A stretch of 64,000 nt of DNA, taken from NCBI GenBank assembly GCA_910574455.1, contig CAJSYZ010000002.1, forward strand, positions 1,885,671 through 1,949,670. The letters run 5' to 3'. The position numbers were made by a program, and so were the translations under genes. Within the stretch, counting starts at the first letter, position 1. Every line of letters begins with the position of its first letter. The notes under the pieces were generated by a model, which made no database searches, was not told where the DNA came from, and was given only the letters and a program-made list of their open reading frames with translations. The stretch comes from Trichaptum fuscoviolaceum. Lineage: Eukaryota; Basidiomycota; Agaricomycetes; Hymenochaetales; Trichaptaceae. Of the stretch, positions 35,439 through 47,694 are shown piece by piece.

Positions 35439-36027
35439 TCCTGTGCAGTAGTAATAGGGGCACACTGGCAGGTGCTATGAATATCGATGGTGAGTCGACT
35501 CAGAGTCAAAGGTGCAAGTTAAAGTTCAAGTTGAAGATGAGGGCGCCTATTCAAGGAAAATTTACGCCCACTGCCAGCCTGCCACTGGCACTCAGGCTGG
35601 CAGTGACTCGGAGTGCCAGTGAGCGAGCCTGAGTCACGGCGGTACCTGGCACTGGCGCTGGCACTGGCACTCAGGCTCACTCAGACTGGCACTGGCAGGC
35701 TTCAACTTGAAGTTGCACTCCGACTCGGATTCCGGCGACCGAGACGGCAAGCCTGACACTGGAACTGGCAGTCAGTGAGTCAAGGCACTCAGCCGCAGCC
35801 TTCTACCGTACTACTAGCAAATCTGCCAGGTAGACTACTACTAGCTCCTACTACGCGAGTCCACCTTGGCGAACTCGATTCGCTGCCAGTGCTACTTCAA
35901 GTTCAAGTTGACAGCTTCAGCCTGAGGCTGGGGATTCATGTTCTAACTTAGTAAGTCAAAAGTCGAAGTAAGTCAAAAGTCGACTTCAAGTTGCTAATAG
36001 GTACTACTATAGGTTGCATCCAAGTCG
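35439..36027. other. Motif-dense spacer between the 17-exon gene and the Plavaka transposase
   Basis: No gene. Words such as GCACTGGCA/TGCCAGTG, TTCAAGTTGAA, CTCAGGC and ACTCGGA recur many times on both strands, with the dense core at about 35510-35900. The two flanking genes diverge from here, so it would hold both promoters. The repeats could be transposase binding sites near an element end. Confidence 0.6.
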
Positions 36028-39000
36028 ATGCCGGTAACACGGCGAAAGCCCAAACCCGTTCATTTTACTGATTTCTTCCCCCCATCCATTCGATGTACCT
36101 TCTCCGACTGCGACAGAAGGTTTAAGAATCAATCCGCAAGAACAAGACATGAATACTCAGCTCATCCATCATCATTTGCATCAGGACCTGCTGCTTATGG
36201 TTATGATTCATCACCCATTCGACCCGCACAAGTTCCAGAACCTAAAAGTATCTCGAACTCCCCCGAACTCCGGGTCGAGGGTCAACTTGAAGATAAAATG
36301 GGCTGCGGCTCTTCAAGTTACAATTACGACATCTCTATACTTACGCAGGATATCTCGATGCTTAGCATAGGCCGAGACGAGCTGCTTCAAGATTTAGACG
36401 GAGCTGATTCTCTGTCCCATCATTCTGTCACCGGAAGTGATGGCCGTAGCGCATCCTCTGAAGATTTGGACTCCGACATTGGAGATTATAAGGAGAGCGA
36501 GGATAACTTGAAGGTGTATCACAGATACTTGAATGGTGCGTGTCATGTTTATTGTCCCCGGTTTACTGCAGTACTCTGACACCTGACACCGTGCAGCCAC
36601 GCCATGCGATGCGGCAGGAATTTCCTTAGAAAATGAAGAACCACCCGTTCCGCGAAACGAACCTGTGTCTAATGTCTGGTTTCCCTATTCGTGCAGAGCA
36701 GATTTCGAGCTCGCAGATTTTCTGTATCGGGAAGAGCAAATGTCTGCTGGGAACATAACAAAAATTCTCGGAATCATGAAGGCTTATCAGCTGATTCAGG
36801 TGGCGGAGAATGTAAAATCTGGCGGATGTTCCGAATTGGATACGACAGAGCCTGACAATGACTCGGATCTAGGTATAACTAGTTCGCTACTTGATGGAGA
36901 CGCACAAAATTTGTACACCGTCATTGACGCTACGGAAGTCGGTGATGTGTCTTGGAAGTCCTTTAGTAACTTCTACACGGACGACAATGGCCAAAAGGCG
37001 ACAAACGAGAACACTGAGTCATGGAAGAGGAAAGAATATGATGTATGGTATCGGGATCCTCTGGAAGTGATCCGGAATTTGGTGGACAATCCGGCGTTGG
37101 AAGGCGAATTCGACTATGTCCTGTTTCGCGAGTATCAGCCGAAGGAGGACTCTGATGACAAAGAACGAGTATTCAGAAATTACATGTCCGGAAATTTTGC
37201 TTGGGAACAGGCTGTAGGTCATGAATCATAAACTCGCAGGAAACATGCTGATTATCCTTGACCTAGAACAAGATCTACGCCGAAGATAAAGCAGTCCATG
37301 GATCTATGTTTGTTCCGGTGATCTTAGGGAGCGATAAGACAACAGTCTCTGTCGGAACTGGAAATAACGAATACTATCCGTTGTATCTCTCCATCGGGAA
37401 TGTATCTAACAAGGCCCGGCGGTCACAGAAATTGAATACAGTCCAGCTTGTAGCATTTCTAGCAATACCAAAGAGTGTGTATCATACCGTAATATTTGAT
37501 TAGCTCTGACACATTTTGCAGCTGAGCGGCAATACGAAAAGTCAGATGAATTCCGCCGCTTTCAACATCAAATTTTTCATTCGTCTATATCAAAAATCTT
37601 GAGTTCACTGAAGACCGCCATGTCCATAAACACTGAGTTAACCATTCTCCGGTGTCCTGATGGTCACTTGCGTAGGTCGGTTCTCGGACTCGGCTCGTAT
37701 ATAGCTGATTATCCGGAACAGGTGAGTCTATGCGCAATATGCACTGGATGGTGCTGCAAGTAAGTACCGTCCTTTCCCAAAATCATATCCGAGTCTGAGG
37801 CAATGACTTACTGTGGCGGCATAGATGCACAGCACCTCACAAGGACCTAGATAATTTGGAATTTGTTTCAAATCCTCGAACAAAAGAGCTGCACGAACAA
37901 TTGATAGATCAAGTAGATGGCAACAACATTAATAGAGCAACAATCCGGAAAGAGTACGGGTTCCACCAGGATATTGTGGTACGTACTTCAACTTCTTCAC
38001 TGGATGCGTATTCTGCAACTTGTATGTTGTTCTGTAGCCTTTCACCAATGACTTTCCGCGCGCAGATATATGCGATCTCATATCTCCGGACCTGCTGCAC
38101 CAAATCATCAAAGGCGTGTTCAAGGACCATCTTGTTGAGTGGATTTGCCAGTGCATGACCACGACAGAGCTGGATATTGTGGATAAAAGGCACTATTACC
38201 TTACAAGTCGTTTAATGTGAATACCATTGCTAACTTTCACGTAGAATCAGAGTTGCTGCTCCTTTTCCTGGTCTTTGCAGATTTCCTGAAGGTCGAGGCT
38301 TCAAGCAATGGACAGGTAATGATTCAAAGGCGCTTATGAAAGTATGTGGTCTTTGCATCTCGCTCGAGGCGGTGGTTTGCTGATATCTGATGCAATCCAC
38401 TTAGGTGTATCTTCCGGCTATTGTGGGCATTGTGCACGATGATATAATTCATGCATTGAGTGCATTTCTGGACTTCTGTTACCTTGTGCGTCGGTACACG
38501 ATTACAGCCTCAAATCTTGATCAAATTAAAGCCTCTCTATCATCAATATCGGCAAATATTCATAGCAAAGGGCATCCGGGATAATTTTTCACTGCCACGA
38601 CAACATGCCATGGTCCATTATCCAACAATGATCCCTCTCTTTGCTGCTCCTAGCGGATTGTGTTCGTCTATAACAGAAAATAAACACCATTCACGCGGTC
38701 AAGGAGACATGGCGGCGCTCGAACAGAAATGATCCTTTGGGACAGATGATCACAGCAAACCAACGACTCAGCAAACTTATTGCGTCGAGGGCAGACTTCA
38801 AAAGGCGTGGACTGCTGGACGATACGCTGGCTGAGGCTATGTGGAATGCCTTGCGAGACGTTTTTGCGGAAAAATATGTCAGAGTCAAAGACGGATGACG
38901 CCGAGAAGGCCCCAACCCAGAGGGAGCAGATGCAACATCATGGCGTACAAACAACAGGGGCAGCCGATGATACAGAGGACTTCTTCGATGACATTGTGGG

Positions 39001-39990
39001 CAACCAAGAGCAAATCGAAATTGCTGACCTGGAGGATTCCGGAAGTTCAGTGGATGAGCCCCAGTGTGGTGCGGTTCATAGCGTAGAATGCCAGCTTCGC
39101 TTGGGCGGCAGAAATGACCCTTTGAGCTTGATGTTAATGGCTTCGAAACAACGTTAGTATTACTTAGTAACCCGTGCTTTTGGTGCTGCACATCTGACTT
39201 CTCTGTTGTTATACTTGCAGAGTCCAGTAAGGTGTACCCGAAACAGCTCAACGCGCTTGCGGCGATAAAAGGCCATCCAGAGCTTCGACAGCTCCGACAG
39301 CTCATTAAAGAATACTTATTCAACAAGTACGAGAAGCGCAATTCCAACTTAAGGGGCTCCTCTGGCAGAGCCGAACCAACAGCTGAATTGGACATGAACA
39401 ATGACTTCTCAATTTTCCATTCAGCCACCGCTTTCTTTGCCTACCGTGGCGAATCGATCCCAATAGAACAAGCAATGAGGGAGGTGATCAGGTCCAATCC
39501 CTCTTGGCGCGGAAAAGCAAGACATGACGCAGTCCTTGTTTGAGTTAGCCCCCGCAAAAAGGGGTTTTCAGGAATGAGAGTTGCCCGGGTTATGCTTCTT
39601 TTTTCCTTCACCGCTAAAGGGGAGCATCAGGACTGCGCTCTCGTCCAATTGTTCAAGCGTGTTGGAGACTCGCCTGACCCAAAAACAAGTATGTGGATTG
39701 TCAAGCCGGAATATGAGTTAGAGACCTCTACCGCCTGTGTTGAATGCTGTTCTGGTGTGAATGCCAGTGGCAGACGTCACTATCACCGTGACTGCAAGGC
39801 TCCGAAGCTATTGGTGATAGGTATAGGGGACATCTTTCGTTTGGCTCACCTCCTTGGGGTTCCAAAGGGTGATGAATGTCCGCCGAAGTCATTGACACCT
39901 GAGAAGTCCCTGGACTTTTATGATAGATTCTATGTTAACCGATTTGCTGACATGCACATGCACGAATCTTTGTACGAAAATAGACAGTGA
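36028..39990 (+). pseudogene. Plavaka-type (CACTA-superfamily) transposase, decayed
   Basis: The N-terminus has a C2H2 finger (CTFSDC, then RTRHEYSAH). After an intron near 36535-36595 come FPYSCRADFELADFLY and YRDPLEVIRNLVDNP, then GSDKTTVSVGTGN, FRRFQHQIFHSS, ILRCPDGH, GLGSYIADYPEQ, and DLISPDLLHQIIKG. Later come SLPRQHAMVHY, GLCSSITENKH, VKETWRRSNRNDPLGQM and, at the end, MRVARVMLLFSF with KPEYELE. All are in the order typical of basidiomycete Plavaka transposases. The reading register moves at about 38540, at 38688 (an apparent extra C before ATTCACGCGG) and near 38880, and there is an in-frame TGA at 39542-39544. Some register changes might be unrecognised introns, but the TGA and the extra base argue for an inactive copy. 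It is transcribed away from the 17-exon gene. Confidence 0.85.
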
Positions 39991-41030
39991 TAAACATAAA
40001 CTTTTCATTCAGCACATACGGAGTATATTGAAACTTATGAATTGAGGATACTACGGTACTGAAAGAAAATGATGTGAAAACAGACCTTCTTCAGTGTTGT
40101 AGATGATGGTAGCCAAATATTGCAGTCAGTGCGATGGTCGGAAATCATTCCCCGGGCGGCCGCCGGCGTCGAGTAGTACAGTAGTAGTAGTACTAGTAGT
40201 ACTAGTACTAGTACAGTACTATTGGTACAAATTTTTTTACATAACACCAATCCAACTTGAAAGCCTGAGTGCTTTCAAGTTGAACACTGGCATTTGACTC
40301 GAACCAATGACTCGGACCTACTACTAGTACTACCTCAGGCCGGAAGTTCTCAACTTGAATCCGGAAAGAGCCTGAGGCATGCTTCAAGTTTCCACTCACT
40401 GGTAGCTACTAGTACGTTGGCTCGAAGTTACAACTTGAAACAGTACGACAAATTCAGTGTTGAGATATAATAAAATGACAGTACTAGTTATGACCTAGTA
40501 AAAAACAAACTCTCGAGAAGCTCACATTGCCATCAGCGGACTCAAGCTCGAACTGACTCGCTGAGTCGGATCATGCGAGTGACCTACCTCAGGCCAGAAG
40601 TTCCCCATTGGCATCCGGAAAGAGGCATGCTTTCCTCTCCAAGTTAGCTATGTTTTGAACTTGAAGTTACAAATAGTACGATTAGCATAGTAGTAATACT
40701 GTATACTAGTACACATGAAGCGCTTCAGAGGAAAGCGTAGATATGATGGAGGATGATTGAGTAGCCTCAGGCTGATAGTGGTGTATCACTGCAGTTCCCG
40801 ACTTGCATAGTATGAAATATCAAAAAAAAAACTTGAATATGAGTACTTTAAACTTCAAAATGTACCACTACTAGGCTGAGTAGTAGTACTGTAGTACTAC
40901 GACTTCAAGTTCATGTTGAGCACCTGTCATAAAGATAAGTATATGAATATTATTAAATATTATTTTGTCATATTCAAGAAGATTTATTGGCGGTAGTGGT
41001 TTCTAACTTGAATACTAGTACTTATAGTAC
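39991..41030. other. Motif-dense non-coding region after the transposase
   Basis: No gene. Contains an ACTAGT/AGTACT tract near 40160-40220, CAACTTGAA words at about 40250, 40350 and 40430, and CTCAGGC words. A NotI-like GC patch (GCGGCCGCCGGCG) lies at about 40156. It resembles 35439-36027 and 55900-56500 in vocabulary. Confidence 0.6.
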
Positions 41031-43588
41031 TGTCGGGATCCCCCAGGACCCCAACATGTCTAAGGCAATCCCGAACAGAACCCGGTATACTGAAACCCGA
41101 AATCGCGACCTTGGCTAGATCCCGAAAGGATCCCCCGCTCTCTGATCCCAGAAGAACCTCTGCTTCGCCATGCATTCTCCTGCTAAGAGTTCCGCCCCGC
41201 TACGACCTCCTCGCCTCTGCTTGTCCTCGCCCACGTCTCCTCGTCAGTCCCCCGCCTCGTCCCCGCGTCTCGATCCATCCCTAGCCCGCCTCGTCGTTCC
41301 CCCGACTCTAGGATGATCCCCCGCTCGCTCCCCGCTCCCGTCATGCTCTGTTCCCCGCTCCAGTGAACCCCGTACCTCGCCATAGTCCCGAAGTCACTCA
41401 CCATAGCCACAGCCATAGCCATAGCCTGCCACAGCCATAGCCATAGCCATAGCTATCCCAGACCTCGTAGGTTCTCGACTATGCCCGGATACCAGATCCC
41501 GGCCTCGCGTCCACAGTCATGAAGTGCAGTTAGGAGATTGATCCACTGCGTCCAAAGCCGACCTCTGTCTGGCCTTGAGTAAGCCAACATGACAGCGGTC
41601 AAGGATTGCTGTCCCGCAATCCTGCCCGGTCACGAACCCTGCCCTGCGCTCGTCCTGCCACGGTGCCCTAGCTAACCCCTTCGACATCCTGTGCCTCTCG
41701 ACCTGCCCTTGTTCGTCCACAGCCTGCCCCGCCAGGAATCCCGCCTCGCCGCGAACGCTGTCAAGCGTCCCCTCTGACAATCCCGCAACCCACGCTCGTT
41801 CACGGTTGGAGTCCTGTCAAGACTCCCCCACTCGTCCCGGTTGGAGTCCCGCCAAACTCCCCCCGCTCGTTTCCCGACTAGAGTCTCGCCAGACTCCCCC
41901 GCTCATTCCCGGTAGAAACCCCGCTAGCTTCCCGGTTGGAATCCCGCTCCTTTCCCCCGCACGATCCCAGTCGAAATCCCGCTCGTTTCCCGCCTCGCGT
42001 CCCGTCTCGAATCCCTGCGCAAATCCCCCGCAGGATTCCCGCCTTCGATCCCGCCGCGATTCCCATTGCAACCCCAGCTAAGTCCCCGCTCTGATTCCCG
42101 AAAGATTCCCGCTACGATTCCCGGTCGAACCCTGTCTCGATTCCCGGTCGAAACCCGAACTCGATTCCCGGTCTAAACCCGAACTCGATTCCCAGTCGAA
42201 ACCCGAACTCGAAACCCGGTCGAAACCCGAACCAGATTCCCTGCATGATCCCGTCGCGAATCGCGCGAGTTTCCCGTCGTCCAAGGGAAACCCCTTAGCT
42301 TCCCGCTCCTCGATGCTAACCTCGTCTTGAGATAGCCCCAGGTGATTGGCCTGGCCACGCACGTGCAGCCAACTAGTCTCGCTAGTAGCGTCCTGTCCCG
42401 GCCCGCAGACCACATTCCCGCCACCCCGTGTGCGGGATTGATCTCATTGTCCGCAAGGACTCGAACCCCGTCCTTAGTCGCCCTGCCCCGCGCGCGCCTC
42501 GCGATTAGGCTTCGTTACGACATCGAAGCACCGGCTTCTTCGAAGTTGGTCCCTGTCGATCTCCCGCGACCCTGATCCACGCCAGAAGTTGCCTGCAACT
42601 TATCCCGAGACGATGTATGCATTACATCCGCCCCCCACGTTCGTTACCCCGCTGCCTGTGCGCCAGCTTGATACCTCGCGCACAATTACATTCCTTTAGT
42701 TCTCTTTGTTTCACTTGACCATGCTTCACGCTCGTTCCCTTAGATCTTGCCCAGATGTTCCCGCACCGAATCCCGAATCCCGGATTCACGTCACTGTATG
42801 CGCGGCCTTCGCCCGCAAGATTGTGTAACTAGTTAGTTGCGCGTTTGTGCATGCCCGTTCCCTGTAGATTCTGCCCAGTAGATAAATACCTGTCGCCACC
42901 GTAAGGAGCACTCACTTTTGTCCTCTTGTCGAGTGCTTCCTTAGGTGTGTTTCTGTCTTGTCTCTAGTGTAGTTTTACAATGCTAACTTGTCGAGTGCTT
43001 CCTTAGGGAACCTCCTCCCGATAACAGAAGTGTTGCCTTGAGATCCCGGTTATCCTGAGCTCTCTGCTCCTGTCCTGAGCACGCCTGCTCTCTGGCTCTC
43101 TTGTCTCTGTCTTGCCCCGGATCCCGCTCTGCGAATCCCGCCCTGAGTCCTGCCCAGAATCCCGCTCTGAGATTCCCGCCAGAATCCCGCTCTGAGATTC
43201 CCGCCAGAATCCCGCTTGAGATTCCCGCCAAAGTCCCGAACGATTCCCGCTCTGCGATCCCCGCACGAATCCAGATTCCCGCACAAATCCAGATTCCCGC
43301 GCGAATCCAGATTCCCGCCAGAATCCCGCTTTGCATTTCCCCGCGTCTCGACTCTGTTCCCCCGCGCCTCGACTCTGCCTTCCCCGCCTCGACTCTGACT
43401 CCGTCCCGTCCTCGCCTTGAGCCCCCTAGCGTCTCGCCCCCGTAGCCCCGCTCCCCGCGCGACTCCGTTGGCGTTGTAGCGTCCTTAACGGTTCCCCTTC
43501 GCCTTCTCCGCTGCCGCGCGCTCTCCCAGGCCTTGCCCCGGAAGCCGCTAACGCGCCCCGGCCCCCAGGTTCCCCCCAGGTCGTAACA
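41031..43588 (+). repeat. LTR1 of the gag-only cluster
   Basis: 2558 bp, TGTCGGG...GTAACA. Longer than copy A because of an extra segment near 41800-41835 (GTTCACGGTTGGAGTCCTGT). Confidence 0.92.
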
Positions 43589-43690
43589 TTAGGACAAAAG
43601 TCTAAAGCTTACTGTAACCAGGATTGGCAACAATCTACGTTCTTTACCCGACTCTTTTTTTTCGGACTTCGACAAAATCCCCGCGTCGCT

Positions 43691-44863
43691 ATGTCCGCGT
43701 CAGACTCCCGCTCCACGCGCTCGTCTTCCTCGAGCAATTCCCGGCCACAGTCACCTGCTGTCCAGCTCCCCCGGCTTGTCTCTGTCCCTGCCTCGCCAGC
43801 CACGTCCCGGTCAACTTCCCCAGCCTCGGTAGCACCTCGTCCCCGCTCTCGCCCTGCGTCCCAGACATCGTCCCCAGAAACTCGTGAACTGCGCCTCTGT
43901 TTCTACTGCGGTTCTAACGAACATTTGGTCCCCGCATGTCCGACTGCCCCGCCTCGTGCCACGATGCCCCGTCCTACGGTTCCCCGAATCCCGTCCTCGA
44001 CCAAGCGCACCCTTTCTGATGCTGATAGGCATGAAAGGCGAAAACTTGGGCTCTGCTTCTACTGCGGAACAAAGGGCCACTTGATTCGCGATTGTGCTGA
44101 AAGGCCTCCCGTGAAAAAAGCCGCTCCCCCCGCAAAGGTTGCACCCCGGAAGTCTAGCCCGAAACGCCAGTTTGCGACGATAGGTGTCCAAGCTACGTCC
44201 TCGGATTCTGCCCCGGAAACCCGCGCCCCCGCTGCCTCAGAACCGTCTCCCGCCATGTTGAGCCGCGTTGCACACGTCCTGACCCGAATGGTGCCCTACT
44301 GCACCCAGATAGTCCAAGACACGGATCCCGCGTTCAGCCAGTTCCTGCGTCACGAAGTTGAAAGCCTCTTACAGGGTTTGATACAAGTATGCATCTCTGA
44401 CCTGCAAACGATCCCGTCAACGTCTATTGCCGCCCCGGTCCCGACTGTCACGTCCCCCGCTCCAGACGCTTCGACCCCAGCTTCTCCCGCCGTGCCTCCA
44501 GTTCCCGCACCTGTTTCCCCGGTCCCTGAACCAATTCCCGCTTCGATCCCGACCCCGCTAGACCCCGTTGTTCCCGAACGACTGCTTGGTGCTGCAGAAG
44601 CACAAGCAAACGCGTCCCGAACTCTGGTAGATTTCCTGCACCGAAAATCCCGTCCAGCCCAGTCCCAGTCGATCCCGGAAGGGCCCCCTGAGGCCGCCCT
44701 GCCTGAAGTCTCGTCCTCGACCCCTGCTTCGTCCCCGCCCCTGGTCCTTGCGAAACCCGACCGCCTAGGCAAACTGACTGCCTCTCCCCAGCTTGGTGGG
44801 AAAGGCACGCCTCGACGAAAGCAAAGCCGCCCTTTGGCGCGAATTTTGGTCAAAACCCGGTAG
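43691..44863 (+). CDS. gag: Gag-like zinc-knuckle protein, cluster copy 1 (intact)
   Basis: A 390-residue intact frame from ATG 43691. It has a Ser/Arg-rich N-terminus, two CCHC knuckles (CFYCGSNEHLVPAC and CFYCGTKGHLIRDC), a helical segment (MLSRVAHVLTRMVPYC, then FLRHEVESLLQGLIQ), a long Pro/Ala/Ser region and a basic C-terminus (RRKQSRPLARILVKTR). It lacks about 12 nt before the first knuckle compared with copy 2. No capsid domain of the usual type is obvious, but knuckles plus position after the primer-binding site support an RNA-binding Gag role. There is no pol after it; the frame stops about 190 bp before LTR2. Confidence 0.8.
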   Translation: MSASDSRSTRSSSSSNSRPQSPAVQLPRLVSVPASPATSRSTSPASVAPRPRSRPASQTSSPETRELRLCFYCGSNEHLVPACPTAPPRATMPRPTVPRIPSSTKRTLSDADRHERRKLGLCFYCGTKGHLIRDCAERPPVKKAAPPAKVAPRKSSPKRQFATIGVQATSSDSAPETRAPAASEPSPAMLSRVAHVLTRMVPYCTQIVQDTDPAFSQFLRHEVESLLQGLIQVCISDLQTIPSTSIAAPVPTVTSPAPDASTPASPAVPPVPAPVSPVPEPIPASIPTPLDPVVPERLLGAAEAQANASRTLVDFLHRKSRPAQSQSIPEGPPEAALPEVSSSTPASSPPLVLAKPDRLGKLTASPQLGGKGTPRRKQSRPLARILVKTR

Positions 44864-45053
44864 ATTCCCCCGCGAATTTTTTTCGGATTAGGTTTAGTCC
44901 CGCGTTGGTAATAATGGTTTCTCGACGGAAATCCCGAAAGACTCTGCGCCTTGATTATGATTATGGTTATTAAGTATTGGATAATTAGTACGGAAAGCTA
45001 AAGACTACTCTAATCCTTTGGTGCTCCGGAGTAGCACCTTTGGAGGGGGGTAA

Positions 45054-47590
45054 TGTCGGGATCCCCCAGGACCCCAACATGTCTAAGGCAATCCCGAACA
45101 GAACCCGGTATACTGAAACCCGAAATCGCGACCTTGGCTAGATCCCGAAAGGATCCCCCGCTCTCTGATCCCAGAAGAACCTCTGCTTCGCCATGCATTC
45201 TCCTGCTAAGAGTTCCGCCCCGCTACGACCTCCTCGCCTCTGCTTGTCCTCGCCCACGTCTCCTCGTCAGTCCCCCGCCTCGTCCCCGCGTCTCGATCCA
45301 TCCCTAGCCCCGCCTCGTCGTTCCCCCGACTCTAGGATGATCCCCCGCTCGCTCCCCGCTCCCGTCATGCTCTGTTCCCCGCTCCAGTGAACCCCGTACC
45401 TCGCCATAGTCCCGAAGTCACTCACCATAGCCACAGCCATAGCCATAGCCTGCCACAGCCATAGCCATAGCCATAGCTATCCCAGACCTCGTAGGTTCTC
45501 GACTATGCCCGGATACCAGATCCCGGCCTCGCGTCCACAGTCATGAAGTGCAGTTAGGAGATTGATCCACTGCGTCCAAAGCCGACCTCTGTCTGGCCTT
45601 GAGTAAGCCAACATGACAGCGGTCAAGGATTGCAGTCCCGCAATCCTGCCCGGTCACGAACCCTGCCCTGCGCTCGTCCTGCCACGGTGCCCTAGCTAAC
45701 CCCTTCGACATCCTGTGCCTCTCGACCTGCCCTTGTTCGTCCACAGCCTGCCCCGCCAGGAATCCCGCCTCGCCGCGAACGCTGTCAAGCGTCCCCTCTG
45801 ACAATCCCGCAACCCACGCTCGTTCACGGTTGGAGTCCTGTCAAGACTCCCCCATTCGTCCCGGTTGGAGTCCCGCCAAACTCCCCCCGCTCGTTTCCCG
45901 ACTAGAGTCTCGCCAGACTCCCCCGCTCATTCCCGGTAGAAACCCCGCTAGCTTCCCGGTTGGAATCCCGCTCCTTTCCCCCGCACGATCCCAGTCGAAA
46001 TCCCGCTCGTTTCCCGCCTCGCGTCCCGTCTCGAATCCCTGCGCAAATCCCCCGCAGGATTCCCGCCTTCGATCCCGCCGCGATCCCCATCGCAACCCCC
46101 GCTAAGTTCCCGCTCTGATTCCCGAAAGATTCCCGCTACGATTCCCGGTCGAAACCCGAACTCGATTCCCGGTCTAAACCCGAACTCGATTCCCAGTCGA
46201 AACCCGAACTCGAAACCCGGTCGAAACCCGAACCAGATTCCCTGCATGATCCCGTCGCGAATTGCGCGAGTTTCCCGTCGTCCAAGGGAAACCCCTTAGC
46301 TTCCCGCTCCTCGATGCTAACCTCGTCTTGAGATAGCCCCAGGTGATTGGCCTGGCCACGCACGTGCCAGCCAACTAGTCTCGCTAGTAGCGTCCTGTCC
46401 CGGCCCGCAGACCACATTCCCGCCACCCCGTGTGCGGGATTGATCTCATTGTCCGCAAGGACTCGAACCCCGTCCTTAGTCGCCCTGCCCCGCGCGCGCC
46501 TCGCGATTAGGCTTCGTTACGACATCGAAGCACCGGCTTCTTCGAAGTTGGCCCCTGTCGATCTCCCGCGACCCTGATCCACGCCAGAAGTTGCCTGCAA
46601 CTTATCCCGAGACGATGTATGCATTACATCCGCCCCCCACGCTCGTTACCCCGCTGCCTGTGCGCCAGCTTGATACCTCGCGCACAATTACATTCCTTTA
46701 GTTCTCTTTGTTTCACTTGACCATGCTTCACGCTCGTTCCCTTAGATCTTGCCCAGATGTTCCCGCACCGAATCCCGAATCCCGGATTCACGTCACTGTA
46801 TGCGCGGCCTTCGCCCGCAAGATTGTGTAACTAGTTAGTTGCGCGTTTGTGCATGCCCGTTCCCTGTAGATTCTGCCCCGTAGATAAATACCTGTCGCCA
46901 CCGTAAGGAGCACTCACTTTTGTCCTCTTGTCGAGTGCTTCCTTAGGTGTGTTTCTGTCTTGTCTCTAGTGTAGTTTTACAATGCTGACTTGTCGAGTGC
47001 TTCCTTAGGGAACCTCCTCCTGATACAGAAGTGTTGCCTTGAGATCCCGGTTATCCTGAGCTCTCTGCTCCCGTCCTGAGCACGCCTGCTCTCTGGCTCT
47101 CTTGTCTCTGTCTTGTCCCGGATCCCGCTCTGCGAATCCCGCTCTGAGTCCTGCCCAGAATCCCGCTCTGAGATTCCCGCCAGAATCCCGCTCTGAGATT
47201 CCCGCCAGAATCCCGCTCTGCGATTCCCGCCAAAGTCCCGAACGATTCCCGCTCTGCAATCCCTGCCCGAATCCAGATTCCCGCACGAATCCAGATTCCC
47301 GCGCGAATCCAGATTCCCGCCAGAATCCCGCTTGGCATTTCCCCGCGTCTCGACTCTGTCTCCCCGCGCCTCGACTCTGCCTTCCCCGCCTCGACTCTGA
47401 CTCCGTCCCGTCCTCGCCTTGAGCCCCCTTGCGTCTCGCCCCCGTAGCCCCGCTCCCCGCGCGACTCCGTTGGCGTTGTAGCGTCCTTAACGGTTCCCCT
47501 TCGCCTTCTCCGCTGCCGCGCGCTCTCCCAGGCCTTGCCCCGGAAGCCGCTAACGCGCCCCGGCCCCCAGGTTCCCCCCAGGTCGTAACA
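45054..47590 (+). repeat. LTR2 of the gag-only cluster (shared between two interiors)
   Basis: 2537 bp. Acts as 3' LTR for the first interior and 5' LTR for the second. Lacks about 23 bp found in LTR1 near 42128-42150. Confidence 0.92.
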
Positions 47591-47694
47591 TTAGGACAAA
47601 AGTCTAAAGCTTACCGTAACCAGGATTGGCAACAATCTACTTTCTTTACCCCGACTCTTTTTTTTTTGGACTTCGACAAAATCCCCGCGTCGCT

